Shown here piece after piece: positions 51,338-61,348 of a stretch of DNA of 64,000 nt; positions within the stretch are counted from its first letter, which is position 1, and every line of letters begins with the position of its first letter. A program made the translations under genes and the position numbers. Origin of the DNA: Chromobacterium violaceum ATCC 12472 (GTDB lineage Bacteria > Pseudomonadota > Gammaproteobacteria > Burkholderiales > Chromobacteriaceae); contig NC_005085.1 in the NCBI RefSeq assembly GCF_000007705.1, positions 1,435,752 to 1,499,751 on the forward strand, read 5' to 3'. The notes beneath the pieces were generated by a model. It was not told the DNA's origin and made no database searches. It saw only the letters and a program-made list of their open reading frames with translations.

Positions 51338-52120
51338 ATGAGCCACTCCTCTACACTCGCCTACGTGGTCGACGAGGCAGCCAGCAAGCAAAAGGTGCTG
51401 CTGTCCGAGCCGGGCCGCTACCTGCTCAGCGCCGCCATGGCCGGCGCGCTGATCGCCGTGGTGCTCGCGGTCAGCCTGAAACTGGGCCAGGTGTTCTTCG
51501 CCGCCGGCGACGCCGGCTATTACATCGCCACGTCGGGTTTCTTCGGCGTGGCCCTGGTCAGCATCATCGTTTGCAAGGTGGAGCTGTTCACCAGCAATGT
51601 GATGTATTTCACTGTCGGCCGACTGAGCGGCCGCTGCCGCACCTGCAATCTGCTGCGCAGCTGGGCGATGGTATATATAGGCAACCTGATCGGCGTGCTG
51701 CTGTTCGTCGCGGTGCTGGCCGGCGCCGGCGGCATGGGCGCGCTGCCGGCCAACCACCTGCTGTTCAATGTGGTGGAGCACAAGGTGCACGCGTCCACGA
51801 TGGAAATCTTCTGGAAGGGCGTGCTGTGCAACTGGGTGATCTGCCTGGCGGTGTGGGTGCCGATGCGGCTGGCCAACGAGGCGGCGCGCCTGCTGATCAT
51901 CATGCTGCTGGTGTTCGTGTTCTTCTTCTCCGGTTTCGAGCACAGCATCGCCAACATGGCTTTCTTCGCGCTGGCCAAGCTGCAGGGCATGGCCGCGCTG
52001 GAGTGGGGCGACATCCTGCACAATATGCTGCCGGCCACGCTGGGCAACATCGTCGGCGGCGCCGTGGGCGTCGGCCTGGTGGTGTTCCGGCTGGAACGCC
52101 ACACGCTGCAGGCGGTCTGA
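51338..52120 (+). CDS. focA: formate/nitrite-family channel FocA
   Basis: This 260-residue pentameric channel protein of the FNT family exports or imports formate. It has six membrane segments, with the family motifs SGFFGVALVSIIVCKVELFTSNVMYF and NWVICLAVWVPMRLANEAARLL, and FSGFEHSIANM carrying the conserved pore His. ATG 51338 is preferred; a TTG six codons upstream is possible. It precedes pflB, as in E. coli. The 271-base gap to pflB carries its own FNR-type box. Confidence 0.93.
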   Translation: MSHSSTLAYVVDEAASKQKVLLSEPGRYLLSAAMAGALIAVVLAVSLKLGQVFFAAGDAGYYIATSGFFGVALVSIIVCKVELFTSNVMYFTVGRLSGRCRTCNLLRSWAMVYIGNLIGVLLFVAVLAGAGGMGALPANHLLFNVVEHKVHASTMEIFWKGVLCNWVICLAVWVPMRLANEAARLLIIMLLVFVFFFSGFEHSIANMAFFALAKLQGMAALEWGDILHNMLPATLGNIVGGAVGVGLVVFRLERHTLQAV

Positions 52121-52157
52121 TAAGGCAGCAAGGCGTTTGCGCCGGTGAACGGCATGT

Positions 52158-52178
52158 AAATGTTCGATTTCGAATGTA
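52158..52178. promoter_or_regulatory. TTCGAA-type motif in focA-pflB spacer
   Basis: AAATGTTCGATTTCGAATG is a further copy of the motif upstream of focA. It starts 38 bases past the focA stop. Confidence 0.45.
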
Positions 52179-52300
52179 GTCGGCGCGGTACATGGCGTAC
52201 CGCGCCGATTTTGCTATAAACCATTGAGAAAATAAGGAGATTGGACGCATCCGGCATGTTGCGGCGCGGGATCGAAAGCGAGCCGGAAGCGGCGGGCTAC

Positions 52301-52360
52301 TTGACTAAGATCAAGCGAAATTTTCGAATCCGAATGTACGATGTGTTCAATATCTAACAC
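52301..52360. promoter_or_regulatory. pflB upstream regulatory cluster
   Basis: TTGAC-TAAG-ATCAA (52301-52314) is an FNR-type box one base from consensus. TTTTCGAATCCGAATG (52321-52336) is another TTCGAA-type motif. GTGTT-CAATATCT-AACAC (52343-52360) is a dyad resembling the copy at 50876. All lie within 92 bases of the pflB start. Confidence 0.65.
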
Positions 52361-52391
52361 TTACTGGATCAGCCAAGAAGGAGGCACCCAG

Positions 52392-54719
52392 ATGGACGCC
52401 ATCACTCAGAATGCTACCCAAGCCAACCCGTGGCGCGATTTCGTCGCCGGCGACTGGCAGAGCAAGGTCGATGTCCGCAACTTCATCCAGCTGAACTATC
52501 AGCCGTACGAAGGCGACGACAGCTTCCTGGCTGGCGCCACCGAGCGCACCAAGAAGCTGTGGGATACCCTGGGCGAACTGCTGAAGCAGGAACGCGCCAA
52601 GGGCGTGCTGGACGTGTCCGCCGACCGCGGCTCCTCCATCACCGCGCATGACGCCGGCTACATAGACCAGGCCAACGAAGTGATCGTCGGCCTGCAAACC
52701 GACGCCCCGCTGAAGCGCGCCATCATGCCGAACGGCGGCCTGCGCATGGTCGAGAACGGCCTGGAAGCCTTCGGCTTCAAGCTGGACCCGATGATCAAGG
52801 AAGTGTGGGAAAAGTATCGCAAGAGCCACAACCAGGGCGTGTTCGACGTCTACACCCCGGAAATCATGGCTTGCCGCAAGTCCGGCGTGATCACCGGCCT
52901 GCCCGACGCCTACGGCCGCGGCCGCATCATCGGCGACTACCGCCGCGTGGCCCTGTACGGCACCGACTTCCTGCGCGCCGAGCGCCAGCAAGTGTTCCAT
53001 GAACTGGACAACGCTACCTTCACCGACGACGTGATGCGTCTGCGCGAAGAGCTGTCCGAACAATTCCGCGCGCTGGACGAACTGAAGCAGATGGCCGCCA
53101 AGTACGGCTACGACATCAGCCGTCCGGCCGCCAACGCCCGCGAAGCGGTGCAATGGGTGTACTTCGCCTACCTGGCCGCCGTCAAGGAACAGAATGGCGC
53201 CGCCATGTCCTTCGGCCGCGTGTCCACCTTCCTGGACATCTACATCGAGCGCGACATCGCCGCCGGCGTGCTGACCGAAGAGCAAGCCCAGGAAATGATC
53301 GACGACCTGGTGATCAAGCTGCGCATCGTCCGCTTCCTGCGCACGCCGGAATACGATCAGCTGTTCTCCGGCGACCCGACCTGGGTGACCGAATCCATCG
53401 GCGGCATGGGCCAGGACGGCCGCACCCTGGTGACCAAGAACAGCTTCCGCTTCCTGAACACCCTGTACAACCTGGGCCCGGCGCCGGAGCCGAACCTGAC
53501 CGTGCTGTGGTCCACCCGCTTCCCGCAGGGCTTCAAGAACTTCTGCGCCAAGGTGTCCATCGATACCAGCGCCATCCAGTACGAAAACGACGATCTGATG
53601 CTGCCTTACTGGGGCGACGACTACGGCATCGCCTGCTGCGTGTCGGCGATGAAGATCGGCAAGCAGATGCAGTTCTTCGGCGCCCGCGCCAACCTGGCCA
53701 AGGCCCTGCTGTACGCGATCAACGGCGGCCGCGACGAGAAGTCCGGCGCGCTGGTGGCCAAGGGTTTCGAGCCGATCACCAGCGACGTGCTGACCTACGA
53801 CGAGCTGATGCCCAAGTTCGAGAAGATGATGGACTGGCTGGCCGCCACCTACGTCAAGGCGCTGAACTGCATCCACTACATGCACGACAAGTACGCCTAC
53901 GAGCGCATCGAAATGGCGCTGCACGACCGCGACATCGTCCGCACCATGGCTTGCGGCATCGCCGGCCTGTCCGTGGCCGCCGACTCGCTGTCCGCCGTCA
54001 AGTTCGCCAAGGTGCACATCATCCGCAATGAGGAAGGCCTGGCCGTCGACTACAAGATCGAAGGCGACTACCCGGCTTACGGCAACAACGACGACCGCGT
54101 CGACGACATCGCCGTGTGGCTGACCCAGACCTTCATGGATCGCATCAAGGCCCAGCCGTACTTCTACCGCGACTCCAAGCCGACCCAGTCGGTGCTGACC
54201 ATCACCTCCAACGTGGTGTACGGCAAGAAGACCGGCAACACGCCGGACGGCCGCCGCGCCGGCGAACCGTTCTCCCCGGGCGCCAACCCGATGAACGGCC
54301 GCGACGTGAAGGGCTTCGTCGCCGCGGGCGCCTCGGTGGCCAAGCTGCCGTACGACTCCGCGCTGGACGGCATCAGCTGGACCGCTTCGGCCACGCCGGA
54401 CGCGCTGGGCCACACCGCTGAAGAGCGCATCCTGAACCTGGCCAACTGCCTGGATGGCTTCTGCTCCGCGCACCCGACCGAGTTCAGCAGCGCCAACTGC
54501 ACGCCGTTCGACTGCGAAGGCGAGCGCCACATCGCCGGCGGCGGCTTCCACGTCAACGTGAACGTGTTCAAGCGCGAAACCCTGCTGGACGCGATGGAGC
54601 ATCCGGAACTGTACCCGCAGCTGACCATCCGCGTGTCGGGCTACGCCGTGAACTTCATCAAGCTGACCCGCGAACAGCAACTGGACGTGATCAACCGCAC
54701 CTTCCACGGCAAGATGTAA
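52392..54719 (+). CDS. pflB: pyruvate formate-lyase
   Basis: This 775-residue glycyl-radical enzyme converts pyruvate and CoA to acetyl-CoA and formate without oxygen. The active-site Cys pair is Cys415-Cys416 ([12 protein letters not shown]) and the radical glycine is Gly750 in RVSGYAVNF near the C-terminus. AAGGAGG lies ahead of ATG 52392, which beats an upstream in-frame start. Codon use is strongly biased to C/G-ending codons, as for a highly expressed gene. It is followed by a terminator and then pflA. Confidence 0.97.
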   Translation: MDAITQNATQANPWRDFVAGDWQSKVDVRNFIQLNYQPYEGDDSFLAGATERTKKLWDTLGELLKQERAKGVLDVSADRGSSITAHDAGYIDQANEVIVGLQTDAPLKRAIMPNGGLRMVENGLEAFGFKLDPMIKEVWEKYRKSHNQGVFDVYTPEIMACRKSGVITGLPDAYGRGRIIGDYRRVALYGTDFLRAERQQVFHELDNATFTDDVMRLREELSEQFRALDELKQMAAKYGYDISRPAANAREAVQWVYFAYLAAVKEQNGAAMSFGRVSTFLDIYIERDIAAGVLTEEQAQEMIDDLVIKLRIVRFLRTPEYDQLFSGDPTWVTESIGGMGQDGRTLVTKNSFRFLNTLYNLGPAPEPNLTVLWSTRFPQGFKNFCAKVSIDTSAIQYENDDLMLPYWGDDYGIACCVSAMKIGKQMQFFGARANLAKALLYAINGGRDEKSGALVAKGFEPITSDVLTYDELMPKFEKMMDWLAATYVKALNCIHYMHDKYAYERIEMALHDRDIVRTMACGIAGLSVAADSLSAVKFAKVHIIRNEEGLAVDYKIEGDYPAYGNNDDRVDDIAVWLTQTFMDRIKAQPYFYRDSKPTQSVLTITSNVVYGKKTGNTPDGRRAGEPFSPGANPMNGRDVKGFVAAGASVAKLPYDSALDGISWTASATPDALGHTAEERILNLANCLDGFCSAHPTEFSSANCTPFDCEGERHIAGGGFHVNVNVFKRETLLDAMEHPELYPQLTIRVSGYAVNFIKLTREQQLDVINRTFHGKM

Positions 54720-54745
54720 GCTGATACTGGCCTCAAGCAGCAATG

Positions 54746-54780
54746 GGCGGGGCTTCCTTCCGGAACGCCCCGCCTTTTTC
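54746..54780 (+). terminator. rho-independent terminator between pflB and pflA
   Basis: GGGCGGGGC-TTCCTTCCGGAAC-GCCCCGCC is followed by T5. It would reduce pflA transcription relative to pflB. Confidence 0.8.
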
Positions 54781-54803
54781 ATGGATATACCGGAGATACG
54801 GCA

Positions 54804-55583
54804 ATGACCCCACCCATCGCCGCAGACTACACCGCCCAGGCCGTCAGCACCGACACCATAGGCTATTTGCATTCCACCGAGAGCGGCGCCGGCGTCGACG
54901 GCCCCGGCATGCGCTTCGTGTTTTTCGTTTCGGGCTGTCAATTCCGCTGCCTGTACTGCCACAACCCGGACACCTGGAAGCTGCACAATGGCCGCCAGGT
55001 CAGCGTCGAGCAGGCCTTGTCCGAAGTGGCGCCTTACGCCCGTTTCCTCAAGTTCGCCGGCGGCGTCACCATTTCCGGCGGCGAGCCGCTGATGCAGCAC
55101 GAATTCGTCGGCGAGCTCTTCCACGAGATCAAGCAGCGCTTCGGCCTGCACACCGCGCTGGACACCCAGGGTTTCCTGCACGAGCGCGTGTCTGATGCGT
55201 GGTTCGACGACGTCGATCTGGTGATGCTGGACATCAAGCATTCCGATCCGGAAAAGTACCAGGCGCTGACCGGCCAGCCGCTGCAGCCGACGCTGGATTT
55301 CGCCCTGCGCCTGAAGCGGCTGCGGAAAAAGATGTGGATACGCTACGTGCTGGTGCCCGGCCTGACCGACGGCGACGCCGACATCGAGAAGCTGGCGGAT
55401 TTCGCCGCTTCGCTTGGCGACGTGGTGGAGCGGGTGGAGGTGCTGCCTTTCCATCAACTGGGCAAGGACAAGTGGGCGCAGCTGGGCATGGAGTACCAGT
55501 TGAACGACACCCCGATTCCCACCGCGGAGCAGGCCGCGCATGCGCGCGCGCTGTTCGCCAGCCGCGGGCTGAAAGTTACCTGA
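54804..55583 (+). CDS. pflA: pyruvate formate-lyase-activating enzyme
   Basis: This 259-residue radical-SAM enzyme installs the glycyl radical on PflB. The cluster motif is CQFRCLYC, within FVSGCQFRCLYCHNPDTW, with TISGGEPLMQ following for SAM binding. Length is slightly above E. coli PflA owing to an N-terminal extension of about 15 residues. It starts 84 bases after pflB, beyond a terminator. A weak GC hairpin (about 55608-55630) follows. Confidence 0.95.
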   Translation: MTPPIAADYTAQAVSTDTIGYLHSTESGAGVDGPGMRFVFFVSGCQFRCLYCHNPDTWKLHNGRQVSVEQALSEVAPYARFLKFAGGVTISGGEPLMQHEFVGELFHEIKQRFGLHTALDTQGFLHERVSDAWFDDVDLVMLDIKHSDPEKYQALTGQPLQPTLDFALRLKRLRKKMWIRYVLVPGLTDGDADIEKLADFAASLGDVVERVEVLPFHQLGKDKWAQLGMEYQLNDTPIPTAEQAAHARALFASRGLKVT

Positions 55584-55694
55584 GTTTCGGTTGATCCATG
55601 CTCCCAAACCGCCGCGCGCCTTGCGCCGGCGGTTTTCGCGTTTTTGGGGCACCTTGGCCGCTGGGCATGGTCTGCAGAATGGAGAGGAAGGGAA

Positions 55695-56438
55695 ATGGAC
55701 AAGATTCTGGAGATTTGCGCCGGCTCGCTGGCATCCTGCATCGCCGCTCAGGAGGGCGGCGCGCAAAGAGTGGAGTTGTGCGACAACCTGGGCGAAGGCG
55801 GCACCACGCCGTCCTACGGCGCGCTGGCGATGGCGCGCGGACGGCTGAACATCGCCCTGCACGCGATCATCCGTCCCCGCGGGGGCGACTTCCTGTACTC
55901 CGCGCTGGAGTTCGACGCGATGGCGCACGACGTCGAGGTCTGCCGCAGCTTGGGCCTGGACGGCGTGGTGCTGGGCCTGCTGACCGCGGACGGCGATGTC
56001 GATGTGGCCAGAACCCGCCAGTTGGCCGCGCTGGCCGGGCCGATGGCGGTGACTTTCCATCGCGCCTTCGACCTGGCGCGCGAGCCGGAGCAGGCGCTGG
56101 AGGATGTGATCGCCGCCGGCTGCAGCCGCTTGCTCAGTTCCGGCCAGGCGGCCAGCGCGCCCGAAGGCGCGGCCCTGTTGGCGAGACTGCGCGAGCAGGC
56201 GGGCGGGCGGCTGACGGTGATGCCCGGCGCCGGCGTGCGCCCCGGCAATATCGCCGGGCTGGCGGCGGCGAGCGGCTGCATCGAGTTCCACGCGTCGGCG
56301 CGCGGCCAGGTGGCGAGCGCGATGCGCTACCGGCGCGGCGGCGTCGGCATGGGCGCGTCCGGCGTCGACGAATATGCGCGGCAGGAAACCTCTGCGTCGC
56401 AGGTGAGGGCGTTGCGGGAGGCGCTGGACAAGGCATAG
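55695..56438 (+). CDS. cutC: copper homeostasis protein CutC
   Basis: This 247-residue TIM-barrel protein of the CutC family has conserved motifs LEICAGSLASCIAAQEGGAQRVELCDNL, HAIIRPRGGDFLYS, TFHRAFD and IEFHASAR. It has been linked to copper tolerance, although direct copper binding is debated. ATG 55695 follows GAGAGGAAGGGAA; upstream in-frame ATGs lack a site. It is likely a single gene. Confidence 0.93.
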   Translation: MDKILEICAGSLASCIAAQEGGAQRVELCDNLGEGGTTPSYGALAMARGRLNIALHAIIRPRGGDFLYSALEFDAMAHDVEVCRSLGLDGVVLGLLTADGDVDVARTRQLAALAGPMAVTFHRAFDLAREPEQALEDVIAAGCSRLLSSGQAASAPEGAALLARLREQAGGRLTVMPGAGVRPGNIAGLAAASGCIEFHASARGQVASAMRYRRGGVGMGASGVDEYARQETSASQVRALREALDKA

Positions 56439-56562
56439 ACGCGGCCGTTTGCCATCATCTCGGCATGAAATGTTCCGCAGTCTGAATTTACGTTAAATAT
56501 GTGGCGCACTTTCTTAATAAATGGCATAAGCATCATGTGTCTGCTTACAAAGGAGGTGCGTT

Positions 56563-58227
56563 ATGAATTGGGTTTCCATGTCCCGCAAGGCCTTGGCCGG
56601 CGGCGGCCTGTTGCTGATCGCGCTGCCGGCGCTGGCGGGGCAGGGCGCGGTGGCTGCGCCGGACCAGTACGGCGCCGAAGTCGCCGCCCGTATCCTGAAG
56701 TCGGGCGGCAACGCGGTGGACGCCGCGGTGGCCACCGCCTTCGCCCTGGCCGTCACGTATCCCGAGGCCGGCAATATCGGCGGCGGCGGCTTCATGACCA
56801 TCTACCAGGGCGGCAAACCGTATTTTCTCGACTACCGCGAAGTGGCGCCCAAGGCGGCCAGCCGCGACATGTACCTGGACAAGGACGGCAAGGTGGTGCC
56901 GGACATGAGCCTGGTCGGCGCGCGCGCCGCCGGCGTGCCGGGCACGGTGATGGGCTTGTGGCAGGCGCACCAGCGCTTCGGCAAGCTGCAATGGAAGCAG
57001 CTGCTGGATCCGGCGATAGGCTACGCCGAGCAGGGCTTCACCGTGGCCGCCCGCCAATACCAGTACCGCGACGAGGCGGTGAAGCTGTTCGACGGCAAGA
57101 CCAATTTCGCCCAGTACTTCGGCAAGATGAAGGGCGGCGAAACCTTCCGCCAGCCCGAACTGGCCGCCACGCTGAAACGCATCGCCCGCTACGGCGCGGC
57201 CGAGTTCTACCAGGGCGAGACCGCCAAGCTTCTGGTGGCGCAGATGAAGCGCGACAAGGGCCTGATCACCGCCGACGACCTCAACGACTACCGCGCCAAG
57301 TGGCGGGAGCCGGTCCGGATCAGCTGGCATGACCGTACGGTCTACACCGCGCCGCCGCCCAGCTCCGGCGGCGTCGCGCTGGCCCAGCTGCTGACCATCA
57401 AGCAGGAGCGGGCGTCGGACTTCACCGGCGTGGCGCTGAATTCCGCCCGCTACATCCATTTGCTCGCGGAAATCGAGAAGCGGGTGTTCGCCGACCGCGC
57501 CGACTATCTGGGCGATCCCGACTTCGTCAAGACGCCGGTGGCGCAGCTGATCGATCCGGACTACCTGGCGCGGCGCGCGGCCGAGATCAACCCGACGGCC
57601 ATCTCGCCGACGCCGGACATCAAGCCCGGCCTGGATCCGCGCCAGACCACCCACTTCTCCATCGTCGACCAGTGGGGCAACGCGGTGGCCAATACTTACA
57701 CCCTGAATTTCGACTTCGGCAGCGGCGTGGTGGTCAAGGGCGCCGGCTTCCTGCTCAACGACGAGATGGACGATTTCAGCGCCAAACCCGGCGTGGCCAA
57801 CGCCTTCGGCGTGGTGGGCAAGGACGCCAACGCCATCGCCCCGGGCAAGCGCATGCTGTCGTCGATGTCGCCCACCATCGTCACCCGCGACGGCAAGGTG
57901 GAGCTGGTGATCGGCACGCCCGGCGGCTCGCGCATCTTCACCTCCATCTTCCAGGTGCTGAACAATCTGTACGACTACAAGCTGCCGCTGAAGGAGGCGG
58001 TGGCGGCGCAGCGCGTGCATCACCAGCTGCTGCCCAAGGACACCATTTTCTACGACCAGTACGCGCCGCTGGCCGGCCAGGCCGCCCAGGAATTGAAAGC
58101 GATGGGCTACACGCTGAAGGACCAGGGCTGGCGCATGGGCGACATCCAGGCGGTGAGGGTGGTCGGCGGCAAGACTGAAACCGCGTCCGATCCGCGCGGC
58201 CGCGGCGTCGGCATCGTCGTCGAATGA
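56563..58227 (+). CDS. ggt: gamma-glutamyltranspeptidase
   Basis: This 554-residue periplasmic enzyme has a signal peptide (about residues 1-25, ending ALPALAG). It self-cleaves before the catalytic Thr in the TTHFSIVD motif (Thr362/363) to give large and small subunits. Further motifs are AGNIGGGGFM and SSMSPTIV. It transfers or hydrolyses the gamma-glutamyl group of glutathione. AAGGAGGTG lies ahead of the ATG. Length is normal. Confidence 0.95.
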   Translation: MNWVSMSRKALAGGGLLLIALPALAGQGAVAAPDQYGAEVAARILKSGGNAVDAAVATAFALAVTYPEAGNIGGGGFMTIYQGGKPYFLDYREVAPKAASRDMYLDKDGKVVPDMSLVGARAAGVPGTVMGLWQAHQRFGKLQWKQLLDPAIGYAEQGFTVAARQYQYRDEAVKLFDGKTNFAQYFGKMKGGETFRQPELAATLKRIARYGAAEFYQGETAKLLVAQMKRDKGLITADDLNDYRAKWREPVRISWHDRTVYTAPPPSSGGVALAQLLTIKQERASDFTGVALNSARYIHLLAEIEKRVFADRADYLGDPDFVKTPVAQLIDPDYLARRAAEINPTAISPTPDIKPGLDPRQTTHFSIVDQWGNAVANTYTLNFDFGSGVVVKGAGFLLNDEMDDFSAKPGVANAFGVVGKDANAIAPGKRMLSSMSPTIVTRDGKVELVIGTPGGSRIFTSIFQVLNNLYDYKLPLKEAVAAQRVHHQLLPKDTIFYDQYAPLAGQAAQELKAMGYTLKDQGWRMGDIQAVRVVGGKTETASDPRGRGVGIVVE

Positions 58228-58260
58228 ACGGTTTTCCCAACCACGATAAAACGAGAAAAC

Positions 58261-58686
58261 ATGCAGTACAGAACCGTGTTGAGCGATGCGGCGGAGGCCG
58301 ACACCCGGGCGGCCATCGCCGCCCCCCTGGTGGCTTATAACGACGCGCAAGTCGGGCCTGGCGACCACCGGCCGCTGGTGATCCGGGTGGAGGACGAGGC
58401 GGGCCGGGTGGTCGGCGGCCTGTGGGGCTATACCCGTTACGGCTGGCTGTACACCGAGCTGCTGGCCGCGCCGTCCGGCGCGCGCGGCCTGGGCCTGGGC
58501 CGCCGGCTGATGGAGGCGGCCGAGGCCGAGGCCAGGACGCGCGGCTGCGTCGGCGCCTGGGTCGACACCCACAGCTTCCAGGCGCCGCGCTTTTACGAAA
58601 GCCTGGGTTACCGGCGTTTCGGCGAATTGGACGATTATCCGCCCGGGCACAGCCGCATTTTCTACCAAAAATCGCTGAGAGTCTGA
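58261..58686 (+). CDS. GNAT-family N-acetyltransferase
   Basis: This 141-residue protein has the GNAT acetyl-CoA loop GLGLGRRLMEAAEAEAR and a C-terminal FYESLGYRRFGEL motif. The substrate is unknown. It follows ggt by 33 bases on the same strand and may be co-transcribed. It is soluble and single-domain. Confidence 0.85.
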   Translation: MQYRTVLSDAAEADTRAAIAAPLVAYNDAQVGPGDHRPLVIRVEDEAGRVVGGLWGYTRYGWLYTELLAAPSGARGLGLGRRLMEAAEAEARTRGCVGAWVDTHSFQAPRFYESLGYRRFGELDDYPPGHSRIFYQKSLRV

Positions 58687-58756
58687 CTCCAGAAGCCGGG
58701 CGCTTCGGCGCTCGGCGCCTATGTTGACAATTTTATCGAATCATGTCTGGTGATTG

Positions 58757-58776
58757 GTTTTAGTCTGAACTAAAAC
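58757..58776. promoter_or_regulatory. perfect palindrome upstream of the chemotaxis receptor
   Basis: GTTTTAGT-CTGA-ACTAAAAC has perfect 8-base arms around four bases, 36 bases ahead of the preferred start. TTGACA at 58724-58729 lies just upstream and could be the -35. No T tract follows, so an operator is more likely than a terminator. Confidence 0.55.
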
Positions 58777-58812
58777 GCTATGTGTAACTACCTAAGCAGT
58801 AGGGAGCATAGC

Positions 58813-60462
58813 GTGATCTCATTTCTCGCCCAATTCAGCATCCGCGCCAAGATCTTCGGCCTGATCGTGCTTGGCGTGCTGGCGGCGCTGATCATAGGCT
58901 TCAACGGCATTTCCGGCGCTTCCAGCATGTTCGATCTGACCCGCGACATGCACGACAACGCGCTCAAGCCGGTCTACCTGCTGGGGCAGGCCGCCAAGCA
59001 GGCGGCTTACGTCAACCGCGCCGATTACCGCTACATCGCCGAGAGCGAGAAGAAGGAGATGGACCAGGTGCAGGTCAATCGCGACAAGTTCTCCGCCGCG
59101 ATGAAAGGTTTTCTCGACCAATACCGCCAGACCCAGCTGACGCCGCCGGAGGTAGACGGCCTGAAGCGCTTCGACGCCGCCTGGGCGGCGATGGAGGGGC
59201 CGTGCAAGCAGGTGCGCGACCTCAGCTACACCGATACCGGCAACGGCGAGAATAACAAGAAGGCGCTGGCCATCATGTCCAAGCAGTGCCGGCCTTTGTT
59301 TCAGGCGGCCGATGATGTGCTGACCGAGCTGTCCAATATCAACATCAAGCTGGCTGACAAGTCTCTGGAGGATGCGCAGGGCAAGTACCAGGCGCTGCGC
59401 ACCATGTCGATCACGGTGTTGGTGGTTGGCCTGGTGGTGCTGACCGCGCTGGGCCTGGCGATCCAGAACGGCATCATCGGCAGCCTGAAGGAGGCCTGCC
59501 GGGCGATGGAGAAAATGGGCGGCGGCGACCTGACCGGGGACATCAAGGCGCAGGGCAGGGACGAGGTGGCGGACATGATGCGCTCTCTGTCCGATACCCA
59601 GATCCGGCTGCGCAACACCGTGGGCGAGATCATCCGTTCGGCGGCCAGCGTGGCGGCCACCTCCGAGCAACTGGCCGCCTCCACCGAGCAGGTCAGCGCC
59701 AGCATCGGCCAGCAGGTGAACGCCACCTCCAGCGCCGCGGCGTCGATCGAGGAGCTGACGGTCAGCATAGACCTGTGCGCCAGCAATGCCGGCCAGGCCA
59801 ACGAGCAGGCGGCGGAAGCCGGCCAGCAGGCCAAGGCCGGCAACAAGGACGTGCAGGATTCCACCACCCGGGTGAAGCGCGTCAACGAGAGCGTGACCAG
59901 CTCGGCCGACAGCCTGGAGTCGCTGTCCGACCAGGCGCAGCAGATCGGCAGCATCGCCACCGTGATCAAGGACGTGGCCGATCAGACCAACCTCTTGGCG
60001 CTGAACGCGGCGATCGAGGCGGCGCGGGCCGGCGAACAGGGCCGCGGCTTCGCGGTGGTGGCGGACGAGGTGCGCAAGCTGGCGGAGCGCACCACCAGTT
60101 CGGCGCAGGAAATCACCAATATGATAGGCAAGATCCAGGACGGTGCGCGCGAGGCGGTGGACGGCATGCGCAGCAGCCGCCAGATCGTGGCCGACGTGGT
60201 GGTGGCGGCCGAGAACGCGTCGGCCACCATCAGCACGGTGGAGGAGCGCGCCGCCGGCGTGGTGTCGGTGATCAACGAGATCGCGCTGGCGGTGGGCGAG
60301 CAGCGCCAGGCCAGCACCGAGCTGGCGGGGCGGGTGGAAGCCATCGCCCAGATGTCCAAGGAAAACGGCATCGCGGTGGACGTGTTTTCGCAGGCCACGC
60401 GCGAGCTGGCGATGGTGGCGGAGAAGCTGCAGCAGACCACGCTGGCGTTCCGGATGGAGTGA
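58813..60462 (+). CDS. methyl-accepting chemotaxis protein
   Basis: This 549-residue receptor has a first membrane segment (about 14-34), a periplasmic four-helix-bundle ligand domain (about 35-195), a second membrane segment ([19 protein letters not shown]), a HAMP domain and a signalling domain with the hairpin tip [38 protein letters not shown]. There is no C-terminal CheR-binding pentapeptide. GTG 58813 has AGGGAG six bases upstream and is preferred to ATG 58780, which has none and would overlap the palindrome region. Confidence 0.93.
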   Translation: MISFLAQFSIRAKIFGLIVLGVLAALIIGFNGISGASSMFDLTRDMHDNALKPVYLLGQAAKQAAYVNRADYRYIAESEKKEMDQVQVNRDKFSAAMKGFLDQYRQTQLTPPEVDGLKRFDAAWAAMEGPCKQVRDLSYTDTGNGENNKKALAIMSKQCRPLFQAADDVLTELSNINIKLADKSLEDAQGKYQALRTMSITVLVVGLVVLTALGLAIQNGIIGSLKEACRAMEKMGGGDLTGDIKAQGRDEVADMMRSLSDTQIRLRNTVGEIIRSAASVAATSEQLAASTEQVSASIGQQVNATSSAAASIEELTVSIDLCASNAGQANEQAAEAGQQAKAGNKDVQDSTTRVKRVNESVTSSADSLESLSDQAQQIGSIATVIKDVADQTNLLALNAAIEAARAGEQGRGFAVVADEVRKLAERTTSSAQEITNMIGKIQDGAREAVDGMRSSRQIVADVVVAAENASATISTVEERAAGVVSVINEIALAVGEQRQASTELAGRVEAIAQMSKENGIAVDVFSQATRELAMVAEKLQQTTLAFRME

Positions 60463-60521
60463 GGACGCGGCTTAGTTTCCGCCGCGCGGCTGACGCTGTG
60501 CCGCGCCGGGGCGGGAAGCGC

Positions 60522-60558
60522 AAGAAGGGGATGCCGGCATGGCCGTCATCCCCTTCTT
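60522..60558. terminator. long hairpin between convergent genes
   Basis: AAGAAGGGGATG and CATCCCCTTCTT form a perfect 12-base stem around a 13-base loop. It lies between the ends of the receptor gene (plus) and the LytTR regulator (minus) and probably terminates both. Confidence 0.7.
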
Positions 60559-60589
60559 ACTGGATAGCGATCGGCGCGTGCCGGCAAGG

Positions 60590-61339
60590 CTACATTCGCT
60601 GGAACAGGTGGGCGTAGCTGCGGCTCACCTCCAGCGGCTGCGGATAGCCGCGCAGCTGCAGCTGCATGCCGCGCTCGTCGCGCCGCACCTGCTCGATGGC
60701 GGACACCCGCACCAGGGTGGAGCGGTGCACCTGCCAGAATTGGTCCGGGTCCAGCTGCGGCAGCAGCTCCTTGATCGGCATGCGGATCAGCGCCTCGCCG
60801 CCCGCGGTCTGCACCCGGGTGTATTTCTCGTCGGATTGGAAGAACAGCACTTCCTCGGTGGCGATCATCCGCATCGCGCTGCCCACCGACGCGCGTATCC
60901 AGCGCAGGTAGGCGGGTTTCTCCAGCTGCCGGCTCAGTTGCTTCAGCGCGGACTGCCAGTCGGGCGCGGCGGCTTCCGGCGCGCGTTGCTGCCAGCGCTG
61001 GCGGGTGCGCGCCAGCCTGTCGTCCTCCACCGGCTTGAGCAGGTAGTCGATGGCGCCTTCCTCGAAAGCCTGGATCGCGTACTGGTCGTAGGCGGTGACG
61101 AACACCACCGGGCACAGGCCGTCCAGCTCCATCGCGGCGGCGATGCCGCTTTGCACCGGCATGGTGATGTCCAGGAAGGCCAGATCGGGCCGATGCGCGC
61201 GCGCCAGCTCCACCGCCTGGCCGCCGTCGCGGGCTTCGGCGACGATTTCCAGCTCCGGCCAAACCCGTTCCAGCGCCGCGCGCAGCTGCTCGCGCATCAG
61301 GCGTTCGTCGTCGGCGATCAGGGCGGTCAGCGTGCTCAT
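60590..61339 (-). CDS. LytTR-family response regulator
   Basis: This 249-residue regulator has a receiver domain (Asp57 in AFLDITMPVQ, Lys in YLLKPVED) and a LytTR DNA-binding domain (about 140-245, FFQSDEKYTRV and FWQVHRSTLVRVSAIEQV). It resembles AlgR/LytR/BtsR regulators. It is encoded nine bases after the sensor kinase in a three-gene operon. Targets are unknown. Confidence 0.92.
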   Translation of the reverse strand: MSTLTALIADDERLMREQLRAALERVWPELEIVAEARDGGQAVELARAHRPDLAFLDITMPVQSGIAAAMELDGLCPVVFVTAYDQYAIQAFEEGAIDYLLKPVEDDRLARTRQRWQQRAPEAAAPDWQSALKQLSRQLEKPAYLRWIRASVGSAMRMIATEEVLFFQSDEKYTRVQTAGGEALIRMPIKELLPQLDPDQFWQVHRSTLVRVSAIEQVRRDERGMQLQLRGYPQPLEVSRSYAHLFQRM

Positions 61340-61348
61340 GGTTTTCTC

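Noticed and set aside
52347-56291. A 1,300-codon minus-strand frame opposite pflB, pflA and cutC
   Set aside because: Antisense shadow caused by strong third-position GC bias; no domain, no start site, spans three verified genes.
56545-58668. A 700-codon minus-strand frame opposite ggt and the GNAT gene
   Set aside because: Same shadow effect; the plus strand holds complete, motif-verified proteins.
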